From NCBI GenBank assembly GCA_030867875.1, contig JAOWCC010000655.1, positions 7,896,269 to 7,960,268 of the forward strand: DNA of 64,000 nucleotides, written 5' to 3'. Of the stretch, positions 1-13,600 are shown one piece after another. The DNA comes from Actinernus sp. WN-2022. Taxonomy: Eukaryota > Cnidaria > Anthozoa > Actiniaria > Actinernidae. Positions within the stretch are counted from its first letter, which is position 1. The number at the start of each line of letters is the position of its first letter. The translations under genes and the position numbers were made by a program. Under the pieces are notes generated by a model. The model did not search any database and was not told the origin of the DNA. It worked only from the letters and a program-made list of their open reading frames with translations.

Positions 1-420
1 GGTACCTAATATCAGGCATTTATAGTTCACTACAAAATTTTGATGCATGAGCACTTATTACATATCATTTATGATGTGATAGGGTACCTAATATCAGGCA
101 TTTACAGTTCACTACAAAATTGATGCATGCTCATCACATGATGTGATAGTTGTCTTCCACAGATACATTTATTAACTATCAGGCTTTCGATCATGTGATG
201 TAATAGTTGTCGTCCACAGAGGCAAACTATCAGGCATAAAATGATTATAGTTCACCATAAAATTTTGCCGCACATTCATTGGCCAAAAGCAATCATGTGA
301 CAATGATCGCTGAGAGTGGAAGACAATTTTGTGATGTACTGTAGAACAAATTAATGACAAGTAGAGTGTGTCTGTCTTGGAACTATAATTATACAAATAG
401 AGTATGTCCGTCGAGGAACT
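1..420. repeat. degenerate direct repeats around TATCAGGCAT
   Basis: Two near-identical copies of GGTACCTAATATCAGGCAT occur at 1 and 84. They are followed by repeated blocks of GATGTGATAGTTGTC and ACTATCAGGC, partly in opposite orientation. No gene is visible. This is probably the decayed interior of a repeat in an upstream SECISBP2L intron. Confidence 0.5.
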
Positions 421-688
421 ATTGGCTGATAGTTGCCCACAGAAATTTTATGTTCATAAAACAAATATAAGACTGAGAACAAAGTTCAAGGGCTTACAGT
501 TGTATAATTTTTAATATGCTATAGTTTTAAGAACATCACACACTATTTTGTCATCTGATGTTTATTGTTCTTGACATCATGATCGCCTGATGGTTTGCAT
601 CCGCGGACAACAACTGTGATGTCACAAAGGCAATTTCATCCAATCAGAATCAGAGATAATTTTGTGGTGAACTATAACAGCCGATAGG

Positions 689-830
689 AATTGAAGGGGT
701 CCGTGCAAGAACAATGTAAGTGACTTCTGATCAAATTCCAAATTCTTCTTGATATTCTTTGTTTTCTAAGAGAGAATTTAGAACTTGATCAAAAGTCACT
801 TACGTTGTTCTTGCACGGACCCCTTCAATT
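689..830. mobile_element. hairpin MITE with about 44-bp inverted arms
   Basis: AATTGAAGGGGTCCGTGCAA at the left returns as its reverse complement ending at 830. The arms match over roughly 44 bp with a few mismatches, around a spacer of about 50 bp. No coding content. It lies 5' of the first readable SECISBP2L exon. A clear target duplication was not seen. Confidence 0.7.
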
Positions 831-1008
831 GTTAATAAAACACAATTACAATGCATCTGAACATGCCATGATGCATTCCTCACCTTGGAAACGCAGTAGT
901 GCTGTAACTTGTGATGAAATGATTGACAGATGTACATGACTGTATAGCATTAGGTTCCTGAGTATACACACATGCGCTGTATCACTATAATTGCACATGT
1001 CTTTTTAG

Positions 1009-1483
1009 CCACCAGATCCAGTTCACTTAAAGGGTGTGGCAAGTGTGTGTGGTCCAAATGCCTCGCAGGAAGAATCTGAAGTGACCCAAGGGAAAAAGAT
1101 GAAGAAAAAGAAAAAGAGAAGCAAGAAAAAGAAGGCAGCTCCAGATGGCGAAGATGGAAAACCCCAGCAAAACACTTCTCCCAAGAGGACCAGAGAACCT
1201 ATTCTGTTTGATCTTGGAGAGATGTTGGCTTCTATTGAGGTAGTATGTGACATTGTTTACCACATAAAAAAATAGCTAATATATTCATATTAAATGTGTA
1301 TTCCTATTTTGATAGTTTAACGAATATCATTTCCATGTGAAAGAGCACATCAACATTAAAAACCGAATTGTGAAATTTGAGTGCTGTAATTATAGCTTAA
1401 AAAGAAGTGAAGTTAGAGTGAATTGAAATTCGAGAGATTCGTATCGAAAATCAACGGACCAGGCCTTTCTAGCCTTGCTTTCA

Positions 1484-1517
<34 letters not shown>

Positions 1518-1654
1518 CTAAGTAAGTGACTTTATTTAAGTGTAAATGTATTTAGCTTTGCAGCTAATTGGGGACACTAGTCCTATGATTTTACATCCCT
1601 ATCCGAGAAGACGTGAAGGTCTAACTGTTTACTGTATTATGCAAAGGCAGCACC

Positions 1655-1693
<39 letters not shown>

Positions 1694-4600
1694 CCGGGAT
1701 TTGAACCCGCGACCTCCCGCTCGACAGACCGGAGCTTAACCACTGAGATAACCGGCAGGCAGTGTTTTTGCATTTGTTTTTGCAGGTGCGCACACAGGTG
1801 CGCACTCAGGTGCGCACTCAACAGTTAAATTCTAGCAATTCTGCACAAATTGCTCTAAAACTTAACACCATAATAATAAATATTAAGTAATTAGCATGGC
1901 ATGAGTGAAATTAGTGATTAAATTTCCCTGAGAGCCACATTGAGTGGCCAACCGTTACAACAAACACAAATTCAGACACTGATAAACGGCCAACCTGAAT
2001 CTGTATTATATGTGTGCGACTGAATATTTGAGGAGCATGTAGAGAGTTTAATAATAGGTCACATTAAATTTTATGGTTTTAAGTATCCTACATTTAAAAT
2101 TGGAAGAAACAAGGTAGAAATGTTGAGAAGAGCTATTTTGTCGCTAGAACTTGAGTGGTCACCCTGGGTTATAGGAAAAGGTGGAGAGCTATTTTGTTGC
2201 TAGAACTTGAGTGGTCACCCAGTGGGTTATAGGAAAAGGCGGAGAGCTATTTTGTTGCTAGAACTTGAGTGGTCACCCAGTGGGTTATAGGAAAAGGTGG
2301 AGAGCTATTTTGTCGCTAGTACTTGAGTGGTCACCCAGTGGGTTATAGGAAAAGGTGGAGAGCTATTTTATTGCTAGAACTTGAGTGGTCACCCAGTGGG
2401 TTATAGGAAAAGGTGGAGAGCTATTTTGTTGCTAGAACTTGAGTGGTCACCCAGTGGGTTATAGGAAAAGGTGGAGAGCTATTTTGTTGCTAGAACTTGA
2501 GTGGTCACCCAGTGGGTTATAGGAAAAGGTGGAGAGCTATTTTGTTGCTAGAACTTGAGTGGTCACCCAGTGGGTTATAGGAAAAGGTGGAGAGCTATTT
2601 TGTTGCTAGAACTTGAGTGGTCACCCAGTGGGTTATAGGAAAAGGTGGAGAGCTATTTTGTTGCTAGAACTTGAGTGGTCACCCAGTGGGTTATAGGAAA
2701 AGGTGGAGAGCTATTTTGTTGCTAGAACTTGAGTGGTCACCCAGTGGGTTATAGGAAAAGGTGGAGAGCTATTTTGTTGCTAGAACTTGAGTGGTCACCC
2801 AGTGGGTTATAGGAAAAGGTGGAGAGCTATTTTGTTGCTAGAACTTGAGTGGTCACCCAGTGGGTTATAGGAAAAGGTGGAGAGCTATTTTGTTGCTAGA
2901 ACTTGAGTGGTCACCCAGTGGGTTATAGGAAAAGGTGGAGAGCTATTTTGTTGCTAGAACTTGAGTGGTCACCCAGTGGGTTATAGGAAAAGGTGTAGAG
3001 CTATTTTGTTGCTAGAACTTGAGTGGTCACCCAGTGGGTTATAGGAAAAGGTGGAGAGCTATTTTGTTGCTAGAACTTGAGTGGTCACCCAGTGGGTTAT
3101 AGGAAAAGGTGGAGAGCTATTTTGTTGCTAGTACTTGAGTGGTCACCCAGTGGGTTATAGGAAAAGGTGGAGAGCTATTTTGTTGCTAGAACTTGAGTGG
3201 TCACCCAGTGGGTTATAGGAAAAGGTGGAGAGCTATTTTGTTGCTAGTACTTGAGTGGTCACCCAGTGGGTTATAGGAAAAGGTGGAGAGCTATTTTGTT
3301 GCTAGTACTTGAGTGGTCACCCAGTGGGTTATAGGAAAAGGTGGAGAGCTATTTTGTTGCTAGTACTTGAGTGGTCACCCAGTGGGTTATAGGAAAAGGT
3401 GGAGAGCTATTTTGTTGCTAGTACTTGAGTGGTCACCCAGTGGGTTATAGGAAAAGGTGGCAGCTGCCACCCCAATAGTCAGGGTTGAGTGAGTGCAGAG
3501 TGAGTGAGTGATTTTGAAGGTACATGCATGACTATGTTGTACACTTAAGACTGCTGTCCTGTCATGAGTTGGCCCACTGGTAGCCGGGCATTCCCTCAGC
3601 TGTATTCATATTTCTACTAATATAAGGTTTCCCTCATTTTTACATGTGCATGTATGAAGGGAAATTTAATTGCAGGAGCACAATCATGTATGCATGCTGA
3701 TGAGGGAAATATTATTAGGGATTAAGATTTAAGTGTGCCTGAATGAGCAAAGGAAATCAAGGAGGTCATGGTATAGACTTTATCAAAGTCCTTCTTAGCC
3801 CCCCGCACGGAGGACTTTTCCCACTTGCAGCGTGCCAAATTTACCGGTTGATTTTTCAACCGGAGGCGTGGCTTATGACGTACTAAGATTTACCCAATCA
3901 CAAAGCGTCAATTCTTCAGGCATTGTATGTTGACGAGTCAAGTCAGTCGACCGTGGATGTGGTATTTACAATTTGAATGTACTCATGAAGAGTTTGTCAA
4001 AGGCGCGCCAAAACATAATCCCCCGATTCAATTTCCTGCAAGTGAAACAAGTCGAACTCGCCTCTCGCTTCGATTCTCGCGTTCGCTTTTTGACCCAGTA
4101 ATCGCTTACCCAGTGACTAAACGAGTTCGACTTGGAGCAAGTCTAGTCATGGTATTACTATAAGTTTTAATAATATGTTCTTTCATGTGGTAGCATTATA
4201 GTTTCCCTCGACAGATAAATCTTCCAAATTATGAAAATTAGGAGGCAGCCATTATGAATGTGGTCAACTTGCCCTGCATTTGTCTTTCAACTTTGCCTTT
4301 AGACTATGATAATCCTAACATTTCAGAGCCAGGATTAAGTTTGTTCATCTATTTTGTGTGTTTCAGTTAAAGGATGAGAAGGACAAACTCATGCAGTCCC
4401 CCAAAAAGAAAGCCACAGCAGCTGGCATCTTGCCCACCCAGCCGTCAATCACATCATCAACTGTGGCACAGCAGCCAATCAAACCACTGGTGACAGCCTT
4501 AAAACCTTCCTCAAGCAGCAAGGTAGATTATTAATGCCAGTGACCATGATGTGGACATATTTTAACATATATATTTGTTTTATAATTAATTCACCACTTG

Positions 4601-7600
4601 CTGTATCCCCCTTTCCCCTTTGAAAGCAGTGCTCATTCAAATTTAATGGTCGTCAAGTCCCAATTAATTAATTAATGGAGCTAATTTAAGTCGAATATTC
4701 GACCTTTAATTTCTTGAAAACAAAACTTAATGATAATAATTAACAATTATTCACCGAAGTGGAGGTGAATAGTGGTGGATATTTACCGAGCCACTTCGGC
4801 GAGGTATTAACCACACTCCAGGTGAATAGCCAGCACCAAATACATGTAGTTATTTTATTTTATTTTATTTCAAATGGACAAAAACTCTCGCGAGATGATC
4901 GCTGCTTTGCTCAGAGGTGAATATGAAATCATATTCACTGTTTGAGTAGCCAATCCGAGCGCGCGAAAAGTGACATTCACTGGTGTGGTACAATGTATAT
5001 ACTAATGTAAATTAATAACATCCTGAGATAGAAGAGACTTTCAAAATGTTTTTGAGTAGGAGGTCAAAATAGGAAAGTTAAGGCGCCTGTGACAAAAGTC
5101 TAAAAGTCAAGCAAAAGTTTCATTATGTGTTGAGAAAGAGAAAATAGTTGGCAGTGTACCTCAAAGGCACCGCCCTGACCATGTCAACATCCTGATATGC
5201 TTTTCAAACTCTTTCAATAGAGGATGGTAAAGAGGCTCTAAATTTTTCGTAAAAGCACTATTTTCCATCCCCTGAATCTTTCCCATCCTTCATCAAAAAT
5301 AATTGTAAAGCATATAAATTTATACCTGCATGATTACTATAAGTTAGCGTATAAATTGTTTTTGTCTTTAAAATGTAGGGCTCCTTTAAAAGTAACAACT
5401 TCTAATAACTTTTCCCAAATATTATTTTGCATGGGTGAAATGGAGTTATTCTATGTACGATGCCACTTGCAGCTTTATGTAAATCATGAAAAGTCTGTTA
5501 CGATTTTGCATTTTTCATGTTTTTTTTAAATGGTTTAAATTGGGAAAGCTTGGCCTTTATGCCTTTATATATTTGCATTTTTGTTTCATGAAAGTAATGG
5601 CCTTCCAGATGTTACAACAGTAGAAAACTGAAAATAACTCACTCAGGGTAATGCCACAGCTAGCTGGTCAGGAAAACAATATTTGTTCAAGGTCAGGGAA
5701 AAGTCGGAATTTTGCATCTGGTCAGGGAAATTCTAAATTTCTTGTCAAAGTCAGGAAAAAGTCAGGGAATTTTATTTGTAGGTTGCCACGACACTGGCCC
5801 CTCATGCCTCAAAGTGTCTGCAAAGGGAGGCTACAGGTTTTGGTTAAATGATTTTTGTTTTGGGCGAGAGAATGTCGAACAGTCTTAATTATGGTCAGTG
5901 AAAATTGTTTTCTGGTCAATAAAAAGTCAGGAATTTTTTTTTCCGATGTGGCAAGTCCATGTTAATAAACTGCAGAGCCTTGTTACTTTTGGAACTTTAC
6001 AGTATATTTATCAAACTCATTAATAATTCATGAAGGAAGACAAAGGAAAACAATGTGCGATAAGTGATCTGTAAATCTGATACAGATTCATTATTATTGG
6101 CATTAACTTTGGTTTTGATTTTGATTTTCTCAGCCGAAATAGGTAGTATCAGCAAAATAGTCAAAAAACAAGATTCTATACAAATATACATCTAGACGTT
6201 TGATAAGCCAATAATTATGTACTACTTAATTCATGTACGTGATTTGCCTTCAGCTTGAGTTTGTAAATCTGATATTAAAGGGTCTGTGTCATGGTAATAG
6301 ACTTTACATTTGCATTCCGGGCCGGAAACAGCTATTTACACCGATTTTGTTATAAACCAACAAACCTCTCGGCCATGTGGGATGCTTAAAATCAAAGCAA
6401 ATATGCAAAAATGACTAACAAACAGGCAGTACCATGACATTATTATATAGCTCCTTTAAAGCACAGCTACTCATTCTGTATCTATTACTTAAAGTTTGCT
6501 TAAGTTAAGGCCTCATGGATTGGTATTGAAGGAACTGAAACTTTATCAATGATTAAAGCCTAATGCAAGTGTCTGGTTGTTGCTAAGAAGGATGGACTTG
6601 CTTTACCTTTATTATTGTAGATCAGTGCCCTGGCCTCCCCAGTAAAAATATATTGTGATCACGCTGTGATCACACATGTGATCACATCCTTAGTAAAGTG
6701 TGATCACAGTGTGATCACATGTGTGATCACGCGTAAAAACTTTTACATGTGATCATGGTGTGATCACAGAATCCCAGTGAAAATATGCTGTGATCACACC
6801 GTGATCACACTTGTGATCACAGTTGTGATCACGCGTAAAAACTTTTACATGTGATCACGGTGTGATCATGGTGATACTGTGATCACAAATGTCTGGAGTG
6901 AAGGAAATGAGGAAGTGTGATCACAAGTGTGATCACGCTTACAAGTGTGATCACGCTTACAAGTGTACACTAAATTCCTTCATGATAATTTTGATCACAC
7001 ACATGATCTGATGCAAATTCAATAAAGTTTAATTATGATTCATTAATAATGTACATGTATATAAAATATATATAGCAAACACCTCTGTAGGTTACAGAAT
7101 CATGTCTTAATTGCCAACTGTAATACTACATAATGATAAGCAGATGTAAATATGCCAGTAAATATTTAAATAATGTAACACAATTAATTACAATTAATGT
7201 TTCACTGAATCATATATTTGTTAAGAAATAATCAGATACATGTAATGTCAAAGGTTGTCCTGGCCATGCTCTACACTTGAACCTCTTATACAGACCTCTA
7301 CCTGGTAAAACATGGAAGAAATACATGTAAGAAAACTGGTAATTAACTTACATTTGTATTTGTACTAGCTGTTATAAATGTCCATTAGATTGCATATTAA
7401 TTGTCATGGGCAGCCAGCAGGTCATTATGCACTGCAATTATACACTGAATGACACCACGGTACTGTCATGATTTCCAATATTGATTGCTCTTGTTCTTGA
7501 AGCACTCAGCTGACAGCATGCCCTAATTTCAATTGCTGATGATCAGTCAATGTACATTGTAAATATATTATGTACATGTGGAGGATGCTAATCTACTCAC

Positions 7601-10600
7601 GCAGCGGCACAGGATTAGCCCAGGATCAATATTTGTGGTCAAAAATTATAAGGCTAGTGTATTTATTAACTGCAATTGTATAGGAATTTGCGATTTGTGA
7701 AATATCTCTGTAATTTTTTCACCTTAAAGTGAATGTTAGTTGCCTGATGTGCCAGCAGATGACCTTCTTGTTCTCTGGTAATCAAGCAATTTCAAAGAAT
7801 TTGAACCTCCTCTTCCTCCTCAATAGCATTCACAAATCATGACATTACTCATTTGTAGGGCTTTCTGTCTTTAAGGCAGTCACTGACACTCTCAGAGTGT
7901 ACTTTGAGTTTAAGTTTTAAGAACTCCGAAAAACCCTGATCTCCTGTGATCGATCACTTTGCTAAATTGTATTCTATATACATAAAACTTTATAAAATTC
8001 CGGATTTGCTCATTAAAAGTGATGGGGTTAATGCATGATATGAGTTCTTTTTCTAAAAAGAGTCAGTCTCAACTCTCGTAGTACCGACTGTGCATGATAA
8101 TTTTAACCTAAATTAGCGTGAAATTCCCTTTTTTCCTGGTTACAAACCATACAATTTTACTATCACATCTTACCTTTGTAGTTTTCTAACCTTCCAGGTG
8201 TTTTGAAGATTCTTTTGCCAAGTTTGGAAGGCCTATTATACAGATTTTACAAGAGATCGCACATCTAACGGCTTTTTTGAACGATTGCGCCAAGAGGTTT
8301 CTGAAACCGCCCGCACGATTCAGGTCAGCGGTATTATAAAAAGCAGTGCATCATGGGATCGATTCGTGGCGGCCATATTGGTTTGTAGGGTGAAGGCAGG
8401 GTTGTCTTCGTCTAATAGTAATGGAATTAAGGATTGGAAAATGGTCCAGATGGCTATGTCTCTGAGGAATCTAAGACGCTAATGAACTGGTTTACTTACT
8501 CCTCTGTCTGGGAAAGCAAGAAAAACCTGAGGCTGGGTGGGTTGCGTATTTAAAACTACAACCAGAATCCAGCTTTGAGAAGTCAACTGTTTTAAAAACA
8601 TTTGTAATGTACGTAACTGTCGGAAGCTTACATGTAATTATAAGCTTATTAGTTAATTCTTCTAGATAAAATGGACACTTTAGAAATGTATTCCTAAAGT
8701 ATTAATGCGTAATTAAATGGATTAGTTGTCAAAAAAATTAATGTGCTTAACTTACATCAGCGGCCTATTTTGGAGAGGCATGATTCCATGAATCATATTC
8801 GTCAGCCAATGGACGTGTGAACTCGATGATTGTTCTGAATTCTATTCTGGTTATTATGTCCTACTTTCCAAATATTGTTGAACATAACTTATAGCTGTTT
8901 CATGGGATCAGGCAAGCTACTTAATTTTTTACATGTGATTTTACTTGATATGAGTACATTGTTTTAACTGCATGCATGCAGCCTAGCTTTCTTGATCTCT
9001 ACATGTACATTCGACTTTTCTTTATTTGAACAGATTTATTCAATGCAATTTCCCAAGAGCTGTAGTCAGGCTCACCAAAGGGGCTCTTGTAAAATAGCTA
9101 AATAAATTGGTGATAAAATCTAGAGGGAATTAACGATAGAAATGTAGCTAGATAGTACATTAAAACAATTAACGATATAAGAATAGAAAATTAATTATTA
9201 AGTGTAATTGTACTCATGATCATGATATTGCACTTGTGCACAGATCACAGTTTGTTATTGTGATCACATGTTGTTATTGTGATCACGTTATTTTTGTGAT
9301 CACATATTACTTAGTGTGATCACACCTGTGATCACACTTTGATTGCAGATCACACCATGACTCAGATGTGATCACAATTTTAGGTGTGATCACATGTGTG
9401 ATCACACCCAAAACCGTGATCACAGTGTGATCACAGAATATTTTTACTGGGGTCAGACAGAGTCCTTTCTCCCCCCTAAAAAAGCATGCACAAATTAATA
9501 TTGTATAATTTATAATGTAAATCTTTATTATAAAATGGCTTGTCAATCAACAGAGTTCTCATTCTCACAACAAGTTGGATTCCACTGCACCACTGATCAA
9601 GAGAGGAAAAGAGAGAGAAGTCCCCAAGAAAAAGAAACCAAGTGCTTTAAAAAAGGTGCATCACTACAGACTATGACATTACAGTCATACTATATTTGAG
9701 AAATATTTTTGCGGATTTTAACCTATGGATGCTGACCATTTTCAGTAGCTGCTCCCAGGTTATGGAACAAACTACCAATAGACATTGGCTCGAGTAGCAA
9801 TGTGAACATTTTAAAATCTAAGCTTACAACATATCTTTTTAAACATGCATATAATTTATAGCTTGTGTTTTACTATATTATAGTCAATTTGTTTGTTATA
9901 TTGACAGTTTAAGTTCAATTTTAAATCTATTTTAATTCTTAGCTTAAGCCATAATTAGTTCTATGATCATTGTATAGTTAGTCATTAGCACATTTTTTTC
10001 TGTATTGTAAAGTGCTTAGAACAGAAAGGTATAAGTGCTATATAAATATTATTATTATTTTACATTTGCTTTCTAAAAATAATGATTTTGCCTCCATTAC
10101 ACACCAAGCCAGACACAGCTCTGTATATACATGTAATAGATACTTGGGCATATTCACAGGTCAGCCAAGCCCAATGCATTTTATTTTATTTTACCATTTT
10201 ATATAAATTATATGCAGCATTGCCAGACAGGAAAGCACTTAAAAACCACACTGTGGAAAAATATTGGGAATGTGTTCCCCCAACGTGTACCTCCAACGTG
10301 TACCCCAACCAATGCAGTGCTGACAGCTACCTTTGTGGTTTTAAGGTTCCTTATTTCTCTTACTTCACAATTAAGTAGAATAACATTAATTTAAACCCAG
10401 TGCAAGGCTGATGGTAGACTGATTCAAATTCCAAACGGTCGCCTAATTATTATGACTTTCATTACCCATACTGCTCTGCATATCTGTCCTCCAGGCTAAT
10501 CTGTTCCGTGCCAGCCAAATAATAATTATGGCAATCTCTTTATGTAGGATGACACGAATTTTTACCAAAAATACAATAGAATACAACACAATACAATTCA

Positions 10601-13600
10601 ATACAACAATAGAATGCAACACGATACAATACAATTTGGTAGCAATTCGTGTCGTCCTACATGAAGGGATGGCCATAATTATTGTCAGGTAGTGGAGAGG
10701 GGAGATTCTTCAAGTTCTCTAATCAGCCCTTCCTGGATATTCTCTGGTGCATGCTATGCATGTGAATTAACGTTTGACAGGTTAACCATTCTTTTGAAAA
10801 TGAAACAAAATATCTGTTTTCCAGACACATTATTTTATTGTTTTTTCTTTTGAGAATAATTTGAGAATTAATTTGTTTATTTGATATCAAACGTTTTGTA
10901 GAAACTCAAGCTGAATAGAAAAACAAACATTAAAATAATTATGGGCTCGAAACAAAACACTGATTGAAAAACAGCTTTAGGTACTTTTAAACCAGTTCAT
11001 TCCGACAGATGTTTGAGTTCCAGGATGGTGTCTGTTATATTGTTTAGGATTAGGTTTAAATACATGTACGTTAAAACCAGCAAACTAATCAACCAAATGA
11101 CCAAACACCGTTCTCCATTGAGTCCATGTGCCAAGTACTTTTACTGAATGTCACGTGACCTTGTGGTGCAATTTACTGTAGTTACAGTACTTCTGGTTAA
11201 CTAACTAGTACAACATCTCCCCTTTTCATACAAGTCCTTAAATAATTATTCATTTACATGCACTGTAGGAGTGACTAGCTAGGGTCTAAACAACCAAATA
11301 GCATAAACATAAATCATAACAATTTGTAACTCAAACAGTTCAGTTCATGTAAATTGTCACAAGTCAAATCATTTTGGAGGCTTGACTTCTCAACCAGATC
11401 TTGTTGTAGTTGTTGTTGGTGCATATGCAGCTACTTTGGCTGGAGGCTCTGACTTAGCTACTGGTCCTTGTTTGTTATAGTCTGGGATGCTTGAAGATAG
11501 TATCACCAAGTCTTTGCGAATGATGTAGAACATGTGGAACATGATGAACTCAGTTACAATATTATAGCTCAGTGGTAAAGTGCCAGCAGGCTGCTGAGGT
11601 GTGGGTGGTTGAGGGTTCAGAACCCGGCCAGACCAACACTCTGGGCTAAAGTGAACAATCTGCACCATAAAAAAGTGGTTGGTAAGTGGTCGGCCAACCA
11701 CTTACCGACCACTTACCGACCACCTACCGACCACTTACCGACCACTTACCGACCACCTACCGACCACCTACCGACCACTTACCGACCACTTACCGACCAC
11801 TTACCGACCACTTACCGACCACCTACCGACCACTTACCGACCACTTACCGACCACTTACCAACCACGTTTTTACGGTGCAGATTGTTCACTTTAGCCAAC
11901 ACTCTGGCTGAGACTTTAAGTAACTGAATAGAAGGTCTCTGCCTTTGTAAAACAATCTTATTTTCAAATAGCTGCAATGGTTTGACTTCTTGGATGTTAA
12001 ATCATAGGCCTCTCATTGGTCTCAAGTTTATCAATCTCACCAGACTGTCACGAGTTACCGACATGAAATAAGGTTGCTTTAGTTTACTTTTAAGATTGCG
12101 AAAAACATTTCTCTCCTGACCATCCTTATCTTTTTTAAGACCCTATGCAGGTGAGATTCTGACCTTGACTGTTTTTCTTACAGATTATCCTGAGGGAACG
12201 TGAGGAAAAGAAGAAAGAACGAGATGGCTCAACTGATGACAAAGAAGCTGAAGATGAACATGCCAAGGCTGAAAGGTAAAATAAAAGTGATTTTTAAAGT
12301 TTTTAATCTGATGGAGGGCTAATGCTCAAAACGTCAAGTTGCTACTTGCTTTCCATGGTGTTTAGCATACCTTGATCAACTTTTAGTTGATTATACCAGT
12401 ATTTATCTTCCACGATAACATTGTTCAACATTTGTTGAGCTACATGTAATTGTATTATACTTTGTTGAATGTTGAAAGAAGCGAGTCAAGATGTTGAACG
12501 ATGTTGCAACCTGTTGAATGGAATAGAGCATGTCTCTATTTCCTGCAACATCGTTCAACATGGTGTGATACACGGTTCAACATGTGCTGCCAATGATTGT
12601 TTCACATGTGACACTAACAACAGTATTCTTCAGGGTTTTAGGAGTGTAGTATCAAAAATACTTGGGTTGATTTGGGAGCTAACATTATTGTAGTTAACTA
12701 ATAATTTAATATTTATAGTGCGCATGTTTCATGTGGATTGGCCACTACCAAATTGAAAAAAGGACTGGGTCCAGTTTGTAAAGTTAATCTAATTTTAATC
12801 TAATTAGGAAATGAACTCATATCATAAGAAAGAGCACATTGAAATTAGTTAGTATACCAAATTTGGGAACATTTCATCGGATATTTACCATGTGGTGAGA
12901 TTTCGAAAATTGCAAAAATAAGAGAAGATTGTATGGATTGGAGGGACACTAATATCCTTCCAATCCATACAAACGTCTCTTATATTTGCGATTTTTGAAT
13001 GCTTAATTGCTATTCAGTTTCTATTTACCAATTAATCATGCACAAATTTGGTATTTCTACTAATTCCTAATGTAAGTGAAAGGGGTGTATACATGCCATA
13101 CACAGGTAAGGCGTACGACTTTCATCCGAGCTGTAGCAAAACCTAGTGAAGTGTAAATTGGCCTTTAATAAAAGGGACACTCAATCGAATTGAAACTTCA
13201 AGTTTCTTTTAAAAATACTAAAAAAATAACACCCTGAGATAGAATACCATGTGAATGTCCTGATATGCTTTACAAACGTGTACTTAGAGGATGGCAAAGA
13301 TTAAAGTGAATTACAAAGCTTATTCTATAAATGTGATTTCGATTACAGTGAACCGATTTCAAGTTGCTTAAAATTTCTCTTATTTTTCATCCACTCTAAT
13401 CTTTGCCATCCTTCATCAAAATAGTCTCATATTTTCTCCAGTATACCTGGAAAGCATACTCTACTAATCTATGTAGTTACTTTTGTCTTTCCTTGTGTGA
13501 AAGTTTATCATTTGGGGTTTAACAGTGCCCATAAACCAATCAATTAAAACCTTGTATTGTTGATTCGTTAGACTGGAGACAGAGGATGTTGTGTCAACCA

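Noticed and set aside
1023..1263. Minus-strand frames rich in Phe and Leu
   Set aside because: Complement of the lysine-rich SECISBP2L exon.
6654..6965. TGTGATCACA motifs resembling bacterial CRP half-sites
   Set aside because: The DNA is eukaryotic with split genes; the motif is part of a repeated palindrome array at a transposon end.
11609..11927. Three overlapping frames rich in Thr-Pro-Tyr-Arg
   Set aside because: Translation of the CCGACCACTTA tandem core of a MITE in three frames.
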